DNA of 64,000 nucleotides, taken from positions 10,336 through 74,335 of the forward strand of contig DASZOL010000099.1 in NCBI GenBank assembly GCA_035550795.1. The letters are read 5' to 3'. The translations under genes and the position numbers were made by a program. Shown piece by piece: positions 16,662-25,266 of this stretch; within the stretch, counting starts at the first letter, position 1; each line of letters starts with the position of its first letter. This DNA comes from DASRDR01 sp035550795. Lineage in GTDB: Bacteria; Methylomirabilota; Methylomirabilia; Rokubacteriales; DASRDR01. Under the pieces are notes generated by a model. The model worked only from the letters and a program-made list of their open reading frames with translations, did not search any database and was not told the DNA's origin.

Positions 16662-18107
16662 ATGCCGGATCCCGCCCTGGCGTTCGAATCCATCTCCGTG
16701 CTCGCCGCACAGATCCGCGCCGGCGCGCTCAGCCCGGTCGCGCTGGCCGAGGCGCTGCTCGATCGGATCGCAGCCCTGGACCCTCGCCTCCACGCCTTCG
16801 TCGCGGTGACCCGCGAGCGCGCCCTGGCCGAGGCGCGGGCAGCCGACCTCGCGCTCCGGGGCGGCCAGGACCTGGGGCCGCTCCACGGCATCCCGTACGC
16901 CGCCAAGGACCTGTTCGACGTCCGGGGTCTCCCGACCACCGCGGGTACGCGGCTCCTGGCCGGCAACGTGGCCAAGGAGGACGCCGCCGTCGTCCGGCGC
17001 CTGGCCGGCGCCGGCATGGTCCTCGCCGGCAAGACCTACACGGTCCAGTTCGCGTTCGGAGGGGTCGGCGTGAACCACGACCAGGGCACCCCGCACAATC
17101 CCTGGCACGCGACGCACCACGTCCCGGGCGGATCCTCCAGCGGCTCGGCGGTCGCCGTCGCGGCAGGGCTGGTCCCGGTGGCGCTCGGCAGCGACACCGG
17201 CGGCTCGGTCCGCCTGCCGGCCGCCCTCTGCGGCACCGTCGGCCTGAAGACGACGGTGGGACGCGTGAGCCGCGCCGGCGTCTACCCCCTCAGCTTCACG
17301 CTCGACTCGGTCGGACCCCTGACCCGGACGGTCGAGGACGCCGCGCTCGTATACCAGGCGCTCCAGGGCGTCGACGCGCGCGACGAGACTACCGCCGGCG
17401 TGGTGCCGCACGACGTGCTCTCCCGCCTCGAGGACGGCGTGCGCGGCCTTCGGCTCGCCGTGGCCGAGACGCTCTTCTTCGACGACCTTGACCCCGAGGT
17501 CGAGCGGGCGGTCCGCGAGAGCGGCGGCGTGTTCCGCTCGCTCGGGGCCCAGGTTGACGGCATGAAGGTTCCCGAGGTCGCCGAGGCGATGTCGGAGCAG
17601 AAGCGCGCCTTCGCCATCGCGGCCGAAGCGTGCGTCTACAACGCTCGTCTCCTCGACGAGCACTTCGACGAGCTCGACCCGGTGGTGGCCCACCGGATGA
17701 TCGGAGGGCGCCAGCTGTCCGCGCCGGACTACTTCGGCCTCCTCCGCCAGTGGGCGGATCTCCGGCGGCGGCTCGGGATCCGGCTCGCGGACGTGGACGC
17801 CCTCCTGGTCCCCACCACGCCCCTGCCCGCGAAGCCGCTGGCCGAGGTCGATCAGACGCGGGAATCGTACAATCAGCACAACGGCCGCTACCTGCGCAAC
17901 ACCGCGGTCGGCAACATCCTGAACCTGTGCGGCGTGTCGCTCCCGTGCGGGTTCACCCGACAGGGGCTGCCGATCGGCTTGATGGTCTACGCGAAGCCGT
18001 TCCAGGAGGACATGGCGCTTCGCGTCGCGCGCGCCTACGAGCGGGCCACCGAGTGGCACCGCCGCCGACCCGATCTCGCCTGGGCGACGGGCGGCGCCCG
18101 CCGCTGA
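16662..18107 (+). CDS. amidase (amidase signature family)
   Basis: A 481-residue amidase-signature hydrolase with the Ser-cisSer-Lys triad: Lys82 (AAKD), Ser158 in the GGSSSGSAVAVAAG block and the nucleophile Ser182 in GSDTGGSVRLPAA. It cleaves an amide or, as a GatA relative, releases ammonia, but no gatB or gatC neighbour is present, so a free amidase is likelier. ATG 16662 has GGAGGAG eight bases upstream. Nitrile hydratase genes at 52.4 kb make amides, which an enzyme like this could hydrolyse, but linkage over 36 kb is speculative. Confidence 0.88.
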   Translation: MPDPALAFESISVLAAQIRAGALSPVALAEALLDRIAALDPRLHAFVAVTRERALAEARAADLALRGGQDLGPLHGIPYAAKDLFDVRGLPTTAGTRLLAGNVAKEDAAVVRRLAGAGMVLAGKTYTVQFAFGGVGVNHDQGTPHNPWHATHHVPGGSSSGSAVAVAAGLVPVALGSDTGGSVRLPAALCGTVGLKTTVGRVSRAGVYPLSFTLDSVGPLTRTVEDAALVYQALQGVDARDETTAGVVPHDVLSRLEDGVRGLRLAVAETLFFDDLDPEVERAVRESGGVFRSLGAQVDGMKVPEVAEAMSEQKRAFAIAAEACVYNARLLDEHFDELDPVVAHRMIGGRQLSAPDYFGLLRQWADLRRRLGIRLADVDALLVPTTPLPAKPLAEVDQTRESYNQHNGRYLRNTAVGNILNLCGVSLPCGFTRQGLPIGLMVYAKPFQEDMALRVARAYERATEWHRRRPDLAWATGGARR

Positions 18108-18153
18108 CCCCGTGGCGGGACCCGTCCTCGCCGCGCCGCCGGGGAGGAGACTC

Positions 18154-18540
18154 GTGAACGGCGCGGGCCGGGAGATCGGACGGGAGGCGGGCACGAGCCC
18201 GGCCCGGGAGCGCCGCTGGGGCCTGATCGGCGGGATCCTCGGCTCCGTCTACGGCGGGGGCGCCGCGCTCATCGCGATCCTCGTCGAGGGAGCGCCGTGG
18301 TGGCCCACGGGCACCTATCCTCCGTTCTTCGCGACGCCGCGGCTTCTCGTGTTCGACGTGTACCTGGGGCTGGCACTGGCCACGGGCGTGGGCTTCCTCG
18401 TCGCGGCGCTGGTGCTCGCGCGCGTAAGCCGTTACCCGCGCACCGACGTCGGCGGCGCCCTCCTCCTGGGCTTGGTCCTCGGGCTCACAAGCGGCGCGAT
18501 CCTGCTCACGCGGCTCCTCGCCGTCGTGCGGGGCGGGTAG
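18154..18540 (+). CDS. small three-helix membrane protein
   Basis: A 128-residue protein with three clear hydrophobic stretches (about residues 25-45, 65-88 and 100-122) and a basic N-terminus. GTG 18154 is preferred because GGGGAGGAGA precedes it. No known family was recognised. It follows the amidase by 46 bases and may share its transcript. Confidence 0.6.
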   Translation: MNGAGREIGREAGTSPARERRWGLIGGILGSVYGGGAALIAILVEGAPWWPTGTYPPFFATPRLLVFDVYLGLALATGVGFLVAALVLARVSRYPRTDVGGALLLGLVLGLTSGAILLTRLLAVVRGG

Positions 18541-18579
18541 CGCGGCCGGCGGCGGGACGCGACCGTCCGGGAAGCCGCC

Positions 18580-18966
18580 GTGCCCGTCACCCCCTGGCAC
18601 GCGCTCCGACACGCAGACCCCGAGCAGGAGTACCTCGTGCTCCTGTCGTTCCTCCCGCTCCGGCGCTTCCGCGACCTCCCGGCGTTCGTCCGGCACGACG
18701 CCCGCATCACCCGGCAGCTCGGCGACGCGCGCGGGCTCATCGGATACTCGAAGCTCGCGCGGCCCTGGGTGAAGCGCTTCTGGACCCTGTCGGCGTGGGA
18801 AAACGAGGCTGCGCTGGCAAGCTTCGTCCAAGCGGGGCCGCACCTGCGAGCGATGACCGAGCTCGTCCCGCGCATGGGGCCCACGCGCTTCGTCCGGTGG
18901 ACGCTTCGCGGATCGGGGCTCCCTCCGACCTGGAACGACGCGCTTCGCCGCTGGGCAGCGGTCTAG
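18580..18966 (+). CDS. DUF3291-like/monooxygenase-fold hypothetical protein
   Basis: A 128-residue protein with LVLLSFLPLRRF, then GLIGYSKLARPWVKRFWTLS, WENEAALASFV and a TRFVRWT end. The pattern is that of small dimeric alpha/beta-barrel proteins related to antibiotic-biosynthesis monooxygenases and spheroidene-type proteins. The function is unassigned. The 255-base gap that follows shows a short GC-rich hairpin near 19179-19194 but no gene. Confidence 0.5.
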   Translation: MPVTPWHALRHADPEQEYLVLLSFLPLRRFRDLPAFVRHDARITRQLGDARGLIGYSKLARPWVKRFWTLSAWENEAALASFVQAGPHLRAMTELVPRMGPTRFVRWTLRGSGLPPTWNDALRRWAAV

Positions 18967-19221
18967 ACGGCTCGGTGGCGGGGCTCGCGGGCCCACCGCA
19001 GTCAGTCGGCATGTCGTCGCAACGACGCCATCGTGACGCGGCCGTGCACCGAGAGGAGCCGGAAAGCGTCGGATGGGCTCCCCTTCGGTACAGTCGATCC
19101 CTGGCACCGACCTTGCTGCGCCCATGGGAGACGCCGTCCACGCCCGTGGCGTGGGCCGCGAGATGCCGTTGAACCTCGCGCGGGATCGCCCGCGGAGTTT
19201 CGAGTGATAGGAGGTCTGGCC

Positions 19222-19695
19222 ATGAGACGCGCTGTATGGTGCGCGGTTGCTCTCGCGCCGTTGATCGCCGGCTGTGCGGCCCAGCCGAGCCATGACAGGA
19301 GCGAAGGGTTCGGTACGCAGACGCCGGGAACCGCGGTGGCCCAGCCGCCGCCGCCCGTCGTGGTTCAGCCCGGCCAATCCGTAGTTGTGCAGCCCGGACA
19401 GTCCGTCGTCGTCCACCCGGCGCCGCCAGCGCCGGTGGTCGTGCCGGGATCCCAAGTCGTGCAGGTCGAGGACCTCGAGGCCAACGAGGTCCGCGCCCAG
19501 ACGATCTACGCCAACAAGATCCAGGCCGCGGAGATCCGGGGCACCATCCATCAGACCGGCGAGGTGAAGATCGACCGCTCGGTCGCTGATCTCAAGACCC
19601 CGACCGTAGTCGCCTCGGTGCTCTATGCCGACACGATCAAGGCGAACCGGGTGATCGCGGATCACATCTTCGTGCGCGACCTCGACAACCGATGA
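19222..19695 (+). CDS. putative lipoprotein with PGQSVVV repeats
   Basis: A 157-residue protein with a lipoprotein signal (MRRAVWCAVALAPLIAGC), Cys17 being the predicted lipidated residue. A Pro/Val-rich linker carries tandem VVQPGQSVV units, then a repetitive C-terminal segment begins at VEDLEANEVRAQTIYANKI and continues VVASVLYADTIKANRVIADH. This pattern of short Ala/Ile/Asn strands suggests a beta-solenoid-like stack. AGGAGG precedes the ATG. It probably sits in the outer-membrane or periplasmic space. No enzymatic motif. Confidence 0.7.
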   Translation: MRRAVWCAVALAPLIAGCAAQPSHDRSEGFGTQTPGTAVAQPPPPVVVQPGQSVVVQPGQSVVVHPAPPAPVVVPGSQVVQVEDLEANEVRAQTIYANKIQAAEIRGTIHQTGEVKIDRSVADLKTPTVVASVLYADTIKANRVIADHIFVRDLDNR

Positions 19696-19710
19696 CCGAG
19701 AGCCCTCAGA

Positions 19711-19739
19711 GCGGTCGGGAGCCGATGGCTCCCGACCGC
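19711..19739 (+). terminator. perfect 13-bp hairpin after the lipoprotein gene
   Basis: GCGGTCGGGAGCC (19711-19723) and GGCTCCCGACCGC (19727-19739) pair perfectly around the loop GAT, 15 bases after the lipoprotein stop. Only a weak T-containing tail follows, so it may end transcription with Rho or simply stabilise the 3' end. Confidence 0.55.
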
Positions 19740-19843
19740 GTTCGCCTCTCCGCCCGCGCGGCGCCTCGCTCTCGCGCCTGACGGGACGACCAGGCCCCAA
19801 GTGAGGAGGGCGGACCTCCTGGCGCGCGCCCCGGGATGCGTCG

Positions 19844-20304
19844 TTACCGCCCGCTCCCGGGCGCCGTCCGCAGCGCCGCGGCCAGCGGCGCGCACGCGTC
19901 GTCGATCTCGCGCGGAGCGTAGGCCGCGTAGCCGAGGATCAGTGCGCCCCGCTCTCCGCGGTCTGATGCGGAAGGCCGAGAGGGGCGTCAGATCGACCTC
20001 GCGGGCCAGCGCGCGCGAGCGGCCACTCGATCGTCGACACGATCGGGCAGCCAGCCCACCAAGGTGGTTGCCCGCCTCCCGCGGGCGGGACCTCGAGGAG
20101 CCCGCTCGGCGTCCGCCGCGTCGCGAAGACGAGCACCGCCTGGCGCTCGGCGTAGAGCGCTCGGGTCCGCCAGACGTGCCGGGCGAAATGCCCGCCGTCG
20201 ATGAAGTCCGCGAGCGCCGCCTGGGTCACCGACGGCGAGTGCCGGTCGGTGAGCGCGCGCGCGGCGACGAAGGCGTGTGCCGGGTCCAGCGCCACCTCCC
20301 CCGA
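19844..20304 (-). pseudogene. C-terminal remnant of a MocR/PdxR-type regulator
   Basis: On the minus strand, FVAARALTDRHSPSV, QAALADFIDGGHFARHV and RTRALYAERQAVL are the C-terminal aminotransferase-like part of GntR-family MocR/PdxR regulators. The frame then breaks: EVDLTPLSAFRI lies in a second frame and GALILGYAAYAPREIDDA, the usual last block, in yet another, ending at TAA (19846-19844). At least two frameshifts, and loss of the DNA-binding domain plus about two thirds of the aminotransferase domain, make it non-functional. It occupies most of the 633-base gap before the alpha/beta hydrolase gene. Confidence 0.78.
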
Positions 20305-20314
20305 TCGACCGGTG

Positions 20315-20320
20315 TAAGAT
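20315..20320 (+). promoter_or_regulatory. possible -10 element of the alpha/beta hydrolase gene
   Basis: TAAGAT ends eight bases before the predicted GTG start at 20329, the spacing expected for a leaderless message. No -35 match is visible at 17 bases. Confidence 0.3.
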
Positions 20321-20328
20321 GGAGCGCC

Positions 20329-21222
20329 GTGAGCGGCGCCTTGGCCTGCGAGACCGCGCGACGCGACCGGGTCGAGGTCCGCGGCCTCGAGCTTCACCGT
20401 CTCGAATGGGGGCGCGCGGCCTCGACCGGTGTCCTGCTCCTTCACGGCGGTGCCGCCCACGCCCACTGGTTCGACGCGGTCGCCGCCGCGCTCGGCGATC
20501 GCCGTCACGTCGTGGCGCTCGACCAGCGCGGCCACGGCGAGAGCGCGTGGGCGCGCCCCCCCGCGTACGCGACCGCGGACTTCGCCGCCGACATCGTGGG
20601 CCTCCTGGACCGCCTCGGCTGGAGGTCGGCCGTGCTGGTCGGGCACTCGATGGGCGGCCACAACGCGATCGCCTGCGCCGCGTGGCACCCGGAGCGGGTG
20701 CGGGGGCTGGTCGTCGTGGACTCGCGTCCGGCGATTCCCGCCGAGCGGCTCGCGCAGATGAAGGAGTGGGGTGCGCGCCCGCCCAGGCGGCACCCGACCC
20801 TCGAGGCGGCCGTGGCAGCCTTCCGGCTGCTGCCGCCCGAGACGGCCGCGCACCCGGCGCTCCTCGCCCACCTGGCGCAGGAGAGCGTGGCGTGGCGGGA
20901 CGGCGCCGTCAGCCTGCGCTTCGACCCGGCGTGCTATGCCGCCCGCAGGCCGGTCGACGGCTGGCCGCTGCTCCACCAGATCGCCGCGCCGACGCTGGTG
21001 GTGCGCGGTGAGCGGAGCGCCATCCTTCCGCGTGCGATGGCCGAGCGCCTGCGGGCCGAGATCCCGGCCGCACGCCTCGTCGAGATGGCGGCGGCGTACC
21101 ACCATCTGGTGCTGGATCAGCCCGAGGCCTTCGTCCGTGCGCTCCGGGGCTTCCTGGACGAGCTCGACGCCGAAGCTCCCGATACCGCCACCGTCGCAGC
21201 GACGCGCCCGGCCGCCTCGTGA
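20329..21222 (+). CDS. alpha/beta-fold hydrolase
   Basis: A 297-residue alpha/beta hydrolase: oxyanion-hole strand LLLHGGAAHAHWFD, nucleophile Ser107 in GHSMGG, and the catalytic His in the YHHLVLDQ segment (residues 257-259). The acid usually found in the GxxD loop is replaced by RGERSAIL, so the third member may be Glu or sit elsewhere. GTG 20329 is chosen because it follows a -10-like TAAGAT and the fold begins about 20 residues later. A remnant regulator lies directly upstream on the other strand. Substrate unknown. Confidence 0.85.
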   Translation: MSGALACETARRDRVEVRGLELHRLEWGRAASTGVLLLHGGAAHAHWFDAVAAALGDRRHVVALDQRGHGESAWARPPAYATADFAADIVGLLDRLGWRSAVLVGHSMGGHNAIACAAWHPERVRGLVVVDSRPAIPAERLAQMKEWGARPPRRHPTLEAAVAAFRLLPPETAAHPALLAHLAQESVAWRDGAVSLRFDPACYAARRPVDGWPLLHQIAAPTLVVRGERSAILPRAMAERLRAEIPAARLVEMAAAYHHLVLDQPEAFVRALRGFLDELDAEAPDTATVAATRPAAS

Positions 21223-21235
21223 GGCATCGGTCCCG

Positions 21236-21913
21236 ATGACGGCCCGGAGCCGGCCCCGCAAGGTCTACGTGGTCACTGCGCCCGAACGGATCCGCGGGAT
21301 CTACGAGACGTGGGACGAGTGCCGGGCGGCCGTCGCAGGCGTCACCGGCGCCCGCTACCAGGGCACGAGCCGCGAGGTCGCCGAGGCCATGCTCCACGGC
21401 GAGGGCCTCCGGCTGGAGCCCGGCCGCTACGCGTTCGTGGATGGTAACGCCATGGGCGGCATCGGCGTGGTGCTGGTGGATCAGCCGGAATCGGGTCCCG
21501 CCTCGGTGAGCGAGCTCGCGACCACGGTCTACGCCGTCTTCGAGCGCGCGGGGCTCCCGAGCCTCGACACGCGGCCGAAGATCACGGCGGCGACCGACAG
21601 CCTGCGGAACGTCCTCGCGGAGCTGGGCGCCCTCTACGCCGCCGTCGAGAGGGTCCCGCCCGGCTCGCCGCTCACCGTCGTCCACGACTACGAGGGCGTG
21701 GGCGCGTGGATCGAGGGCCGGTGGACGGCGAAGAATCCGATCGTCGCGGAGATCGTGGCCGCCTGCCGAGGCCTGATCGAGGCACGGGAGCTCCGCGTGC
21801 GCTTCCGCCACCAGCGGGGCCACGAGTCCAGCTATGCCGGCCGGAACGACTTCGCCCTCTACAACGCCCGCGCGGACCGGCTGGCAACGGAGGCCGCCCT
21901 TCGCCCCGCGTGA
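21236..21913 (+). CDS. ribonuclease H with N-terminal viroplasmin-like domain
   Basis: A 225-residue protein with two modules. Residues 9-55 (KVYVVTAPERIRGIYETWDEC, then GARYQGTSREVAEAML) fit the viroplasmin/RNase H1 hybrid-binding domain. The RNase H fold follows with Asp69 (FVDGNAMGG), Glu129 (LAEL), Asp151 (VVHDYEGV) and Asp204 (ARADRLA) as the metal-binding acids, and RHQRGHESSY matches the loop before the last acid. It would cleave RNA in RNA-DNA hybrids. The family is mostly bacterial and eukaryotic RNase H1. It starts 14 bases after the hydrolase. Confidence 0.82.
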   Translation: MTARSRPRKVYVVTAPERIRGIYETWDECRAAVAGVTGARYQGTSREVAEAMLHGEGLRLEPGRYAFVDGNAMGGIGVVLVDQPESGPASVSELATTVYAVFERAGLPSLDTRPKITAATDSLRNVLAELGALYAAVERVPPGSPLTVVHDYEGVGAWIEGRWTAKNPIVAEIVAACRGLIEARELRVRFRHQRGHESSYAGRNDFALYNARADRLATEAALRPA

Positions 21914-22073
21914 CGACGCTGGCGGCGCCGGACATCGAGGCCACGATCCCGTCGCCCGGTGTTTGGATGCTCGCTCGAACGTTTCGGGATATGCGTGTTC
22001 GTCAATAGTTAGCAACGATACCGTGTCAAGACAGGTGAGCTCGCGACCGGCCGGGAGCGCCCGGCGCCCCCGC

Positions 22074-22103
22074 TTGACGCGTCCTCGGGGCCGGTGGTAC
22101 CAG
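22074..22103 (+). promoter_or_regulatory. possible sigma70-type promoter of the dienelactone hydrolase gene
   Basis: TTGACG at 22074-22079 with a -10 candidate TACCAG after 18 bases. The -35 is good, the -10 weak. The gene at 22138 has AAGGAGG before its ATG. The preceding 100 bases are locally AT-richer than the surroundings. Confidence 0.35.
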
Positions 22104-22137
22104 GAAGCCGACCGTACCGCCGCTCAAGGAGGCTTCC

Positions 22138-22914
22138 ATGTGCTTTGACCATGACTCGCGGCCGCCCATCACTCCGATCGCGGGCGGCGCGACGGACGCC
22201 CGCGACCTCCTCCTCACGTCCGCGGACGGCACCCGGTTCAGCGCCTATGCGGCGCGCGCGGCCCGCCCCACCGGCGCGGGCATGGTCGTCATTCCCGACG
22301 TGCGCGGGCTCCACACGTACTACAAGGAGCTGGCGGTGCGCTTCGCGGAGGTCGGCGTCGACGCGGTGGCCATCGACTTCTTCGGTCGCACGGACAAGAC
22401 CGGGGATCGGAGCGACGCGTTCGAGTACCTGCCGCACGTCGGCCAGACGACCCCCGCCACGCTCCAGGCCGACATCGCCGCCGCGGCGGCGCACCTGCGG
22501 GGGAAGGAAGGGGGCCAGGTCCGTGCCCTCTTCTCCGTGGGCTTCTGCTTCGGTGGCGCGCTCTCCTTCCTCCAGGCCGCGAGCGGCCTCGGCTATGCGG
22601 GCGTGATCGGCTTCTACGGCTGGCCCCTCGGGCTGTCGCGCTGGCCCGACCGCCCGAAGCCGATCGACGCGGCTTCGCGCTTCCGGGCGCCGGTGCTCGC
22701 GATCTACGGGGGCGCGGATGCCGGCATCCCGCCGAGCGCCGTCGCGGAGTTCGATCGGGCGCTCGCGCGGGCGGGCGTCCAGCACGAGACGGTCTCGTAC
22801 GACGGCGCGCCGCACAGCTTCTTCGACCGGAAGCAAGAGGAGTTCGCCGCCGACTCCGCCGACGCGTGGCGCCGGGTCCAGGGCTTCGTGACCCGTCATA
22901 CGACCGCTGCCTGA
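22138..22914 (+). CDS. dienelactone hydrolase family protein
   Basis: A 258-residue alpha/beta hydrolase. The catalytic Cys137 lies in GFCFGG, Asp194 in YGGADAGI and His226 in GAPHSFFDR, the Cys-Asp-His triad of dienelactone hydrolases, which open lactone rings in chlorocatechol and related pathways. VVIPDVRGLHTYYKELA is the oxyanion-hole region. The start ATG has AAGGAGG upstream. A related gene is at 38958. Confidence 0.88.
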   Translation: MCFDHDSRPPITPIAGGATDARDLLLTSADGTRFSAYAARAARPTGAGMVVIPDVRGLHTYYKELAVRFAEVGVDAVAIDFFGRTDKTGDRSDAFEYLPHVGQTTPATLQADIAAAAAHLRGKEGGQVRALFSVGFCFGGALSFLQAASGLGYAGVIGFYGWPLGLSRWPDRPKPIDAASRFRAPVLAIYGGADAGIPPSAVAEFDRALARAGVQHETVSYDGAPHSFFDRKQEEFAADSADAWRRVQGFVTRHTTAA

Positions 22915-22963
22915 GCGTGCACGACGGCCGGGTCCTGCACAGGCCTGAGCCAGATCGACGGCG

Positions 22964-23696
22964 TTACTCGGATGGAGCACCGTCGGCGTAAGGCTTCAGG
23001 GCCGCATACACGGCGAAGTTCAGCGGGGTTGAGATCCCCGCTCGTCGCCCGAGACGGACCACGGTCCCGTTCAGGGCTTCCAGCTCCAGACACCGGCCTC
23101 CCAGCAGATCCTGCAACATGGAGCCGCGCACGGACGGGTCCAGACCCGACACGAGCGTCCAGTGCTGGTCGACACAATCCTCCGGCAAGGGAATGCCCAG
23201 AGCGCGCCCCATGGGCAGCCGCGTCATCGCCATGACCCCTCCCGTCGCGGCCAGCGCGACAAACTTTTCCCACAGCGCCACACGGATATCGGGATGCAAG
23301 ACCGCCGTCACCGGAGTCCGGCTGAACATGTCGCGCAACTGTTCTGTTCGCGGGCTGGTCCCGCGTTCTGCTCGCCGAAGATGATCCGGTTCATCCCACG
23401 ATGGACGACCACTCCAGGCGCCACACGCGTGGCGGCAACGTAGGCCGCGCCGCAGAGCACCGCGGCGGGGGCGACGATCTTGGTCAGGCGTTCGGCACTA
23501 TCGATGCCATTCTGCAAGGACAGCACCATCGTGTGGGGCCCGACGAGGGGAGAAAGCTGGGCGGCGGCCGCGTCGAGATCACGGAGCGCCTGGAGATGGG
23601 CACCCCGCGCGATGAAGGTCACCTGTTCCCCGGCCTGCGCCAGCAGCCCCCCCAGTAACTGCCCACCCCACCGCTCCCCATGACCGCAATACGCAT
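22964..23696 (-). pseudogene. panE: ketopantoate reductase (panE/apbA) pseudogene
   Basis: Three reading frames together spell a ketopantoate reductase: MRIAVMGSGGVGSYWGG then VTFIARGAHLQALR, next LSLQNGIDSAERL to MNRIIFGEQNAG, then RDMFSRTPVTAVLHPDIRVA to VYAALKPYADGAP. A missing G in the seven-G run at 23647-23653 and a tandem repeat of AACAG at about 23337-23346 shift the frame. Compared with the usual 300-320 residues, blocks of about 45 and 25 residues are absent (after HLQALR and after LPMG). It sits 25 bases after the LLM gene, at the end of the leuC operon. Confidence 0.85.
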
Positions 23697-23721
23697 GTCT
23701 CGCCTCCGCTCTGCTCCGTCG

Positions 23722-24645
23722 CTAGAGCCGGGGGACGACCTCGGCGGCCAGGACCTCGAGCTGCTCGACCTCGTCGAAGACCGGGTTCAGCATCACGAGC
23801 CGCGCGCCGGCGGCGATGATGTCGCGGACCCCCGTGACGCACTGGTCGACCGAGCCCCACACCGACACCTCGGCGGCCAGCTGCGCCCGTCCGTAGAATC
23901 CGGCGAAGTACTCGGCGAGCCGGCGGCCCGCGCGCTCGCGATCCCGATCCATCGCGATGTAGACGCGCTTGCCAACGTCGATCGAGCCGGGGTCCCGTCC
24001 GGCCTCGGCGAGGAACTGGCGGAGGAGCCCGACTTCCTTCGCGAACGTGGCGGTGGCCGCAGACCCGGCTCCCATGAAGCCCGCCGCCCAGTCGACCGCA
24101 CGACGGAGGGCGTTCGGGTGGTGCGCGCCGACCCAGAGCGGCGGGTGCGGGCGCTGGACCGGCTTCGGCTCCATCGCGGCGTTCTCGAGCTGCCAGAACT
24201 CACCGGCGAAGGTCACGCGGGGCTCGGTCCACAACGCCCGCGTGAGCCGGAGCCCTTCGTTGAAGCGCGCCACCCGGCGGGCGGCGCTGATCCCGAATGC
24301 GGGGTAGACCTTCGGGTTCCCGCCGAGCCCGATCCCGACGTCGAGGCGGCCGCCCGAGAGCTGATCGAGCGTGGCAAGGCTCTTGGCCAGATGCACGGGG
24401 CTCCGGAGCGGCGTCAGCAGGACGGCCGTCCCCAGCCGGATCCGGTCAGTCAGAGCAGCGGCCCAGGCGAGGAGCTGCAGGGGCTCGAGGCTCGGTACCT
24501 GACCCAGCACCGGGTCCACGACCCAGGCACTCTCGAAGCCGAGCGCTTCCGCCCGCTCCAGGAAGCGCCGGATCGCCGGCCGATCGATGCCGCCTGTCGT
24601 CCAGGCCTGGGGAATGCCCACCGCCAGCCGCACGCGTGCCGTCAC
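23722..24645 (-). CDS. LLM-class (luciferase-like) flavin/F420-dependent oxidoreductase
   Basis: A 307-residue TIM barrel with RLGTAVLLTPLRSPVHLAKSLATLD and LDVGIGLGGNPKVYPAFG, the same layout as the LLM enzyme at 5500 but with a different N-terminus (AVGIPQAWTTGGID). The GTG at 24645 has GGAGG upstream. It is the penultimate gene of the leuC-led operon, 18 bases after the NUDIX gene and before the dead panE. Cofactor preference cannot be judged. Confidence 0.83.
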   Translation of the reverse strand: MTARVRLAVGIPQAWTTGGIDRPAIRRFLERAEALGFESAWVVDPVLGQVPSLEPLQLLAWAAALTDRIRLGTAVLLTPLRSPVHLAKSLATLDQLSGGRLDVGIGLGGNPKVYPAFGISAARRVARFNEGLRLTRALWTEPRVTFAGEFWQLENAAMEPKPVQRPHPPLWVGAHHPNALRRAVDWAAGFMGAGSAATATFAKEVGLLRQFLAEAGRDPGSIDVGKRVYIAMDRDRERAGRRLAEYFAGFYGRAQLAAEVSVWGSVDQCVTGVRDIIAAGARLVMLNPVFDEVEQLEVLAAEVVPRL

Positions 24646-24663
24646 GCCATCACCTCCAGAGGA

Positions 24664-25263
24664 TCAGGGCCGTGGTTGGTCAGCGCCGCCGAGGGCGAGC
24701 CGGAGCGCCAGCGCCGAGCTGATGTCGGTCACGTACCGCGGTCGCGCCGCGCCGAGGTCTCGCCTGAGCTCGTCGAGGCGCACCGACACCACCTCGATCT
24801 CCTCGAACTCGTCGGGGTGCTGCAACGCCACGCGTCGCACACTCCGGGCAAGGAAAAAGTGCCCCCGCGCGCTCGAGAAGCTCGGGAACACGAGGTACGC
24901 GCCCAGCGGCTCGAAGGCGTCCCCGCCGTAGCCCGTCTCCTCCCTGAGCTCGCGCCGCGCGGCCGCCTCCGGAGCCTCACCCGGCTCGATGAACCCGGCG
25001 GGCAGCGTGTACGCGACGTCGCCCGCGCCGTGCTTGTACTCCCGCGAGAGAAGCACCTCGCCGTCCGTCGTGACCGCGACGGCCATCGCGAAATCCCGCA
25101 GCTCCATGAAGTACATCTCGGGCGAGAGCCGGCCGTCCGGCAGCCGGCACCGGTCGCGCCGGATGGAGACGAAGCCCGATCGGAACGCCCATTCGGATTC
25201 GACCGGCTGCCACCGCCCGACGCGGCGGGCACTGGTCGGCCTGCCTCCCGTCTCCGGGCTCAT
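24664..25263 (-). CDS. NUDIX hydrolase (ADP-ribose pyrophosphatase-like)
   Basis: A 199-residue hydrolase with a complete Nudix box, G-x5-E-x7-REUxEExGU, read as GFIEPGEAPEAAARRELREE then TGYG. The preceding strands (RDFAMAVAVTTDGEVLLSREYKHG) match the NudF/ADP-sugar pyrophosphatase group, which hydrolyses ADP-ribose or sugar nucleotides. It starts three bases after leuD, so it is translated with the leucine genes although no direct role in leucine synthesis is known. Confidence 0.87.
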   Translation of the reverse strand: MSPETGGRPTSARRVGRWQPVESEWAFRSGFVSIRRDRCRLPDGRLSPEMYFMELRDFAMAVAVTTDGEVLLSREYKHGAGDVAYTLPAGFIEPGEAPEAAARRELREETGYGGDAFEPLGAYLVFPSFSSARGHFFLARSVRRVALQHPDEFEEIEVVSVRLDELRRDLGAARPRYVTDISSALALRLALGGADQPRP

Positions 25264-25266
25264 CCG

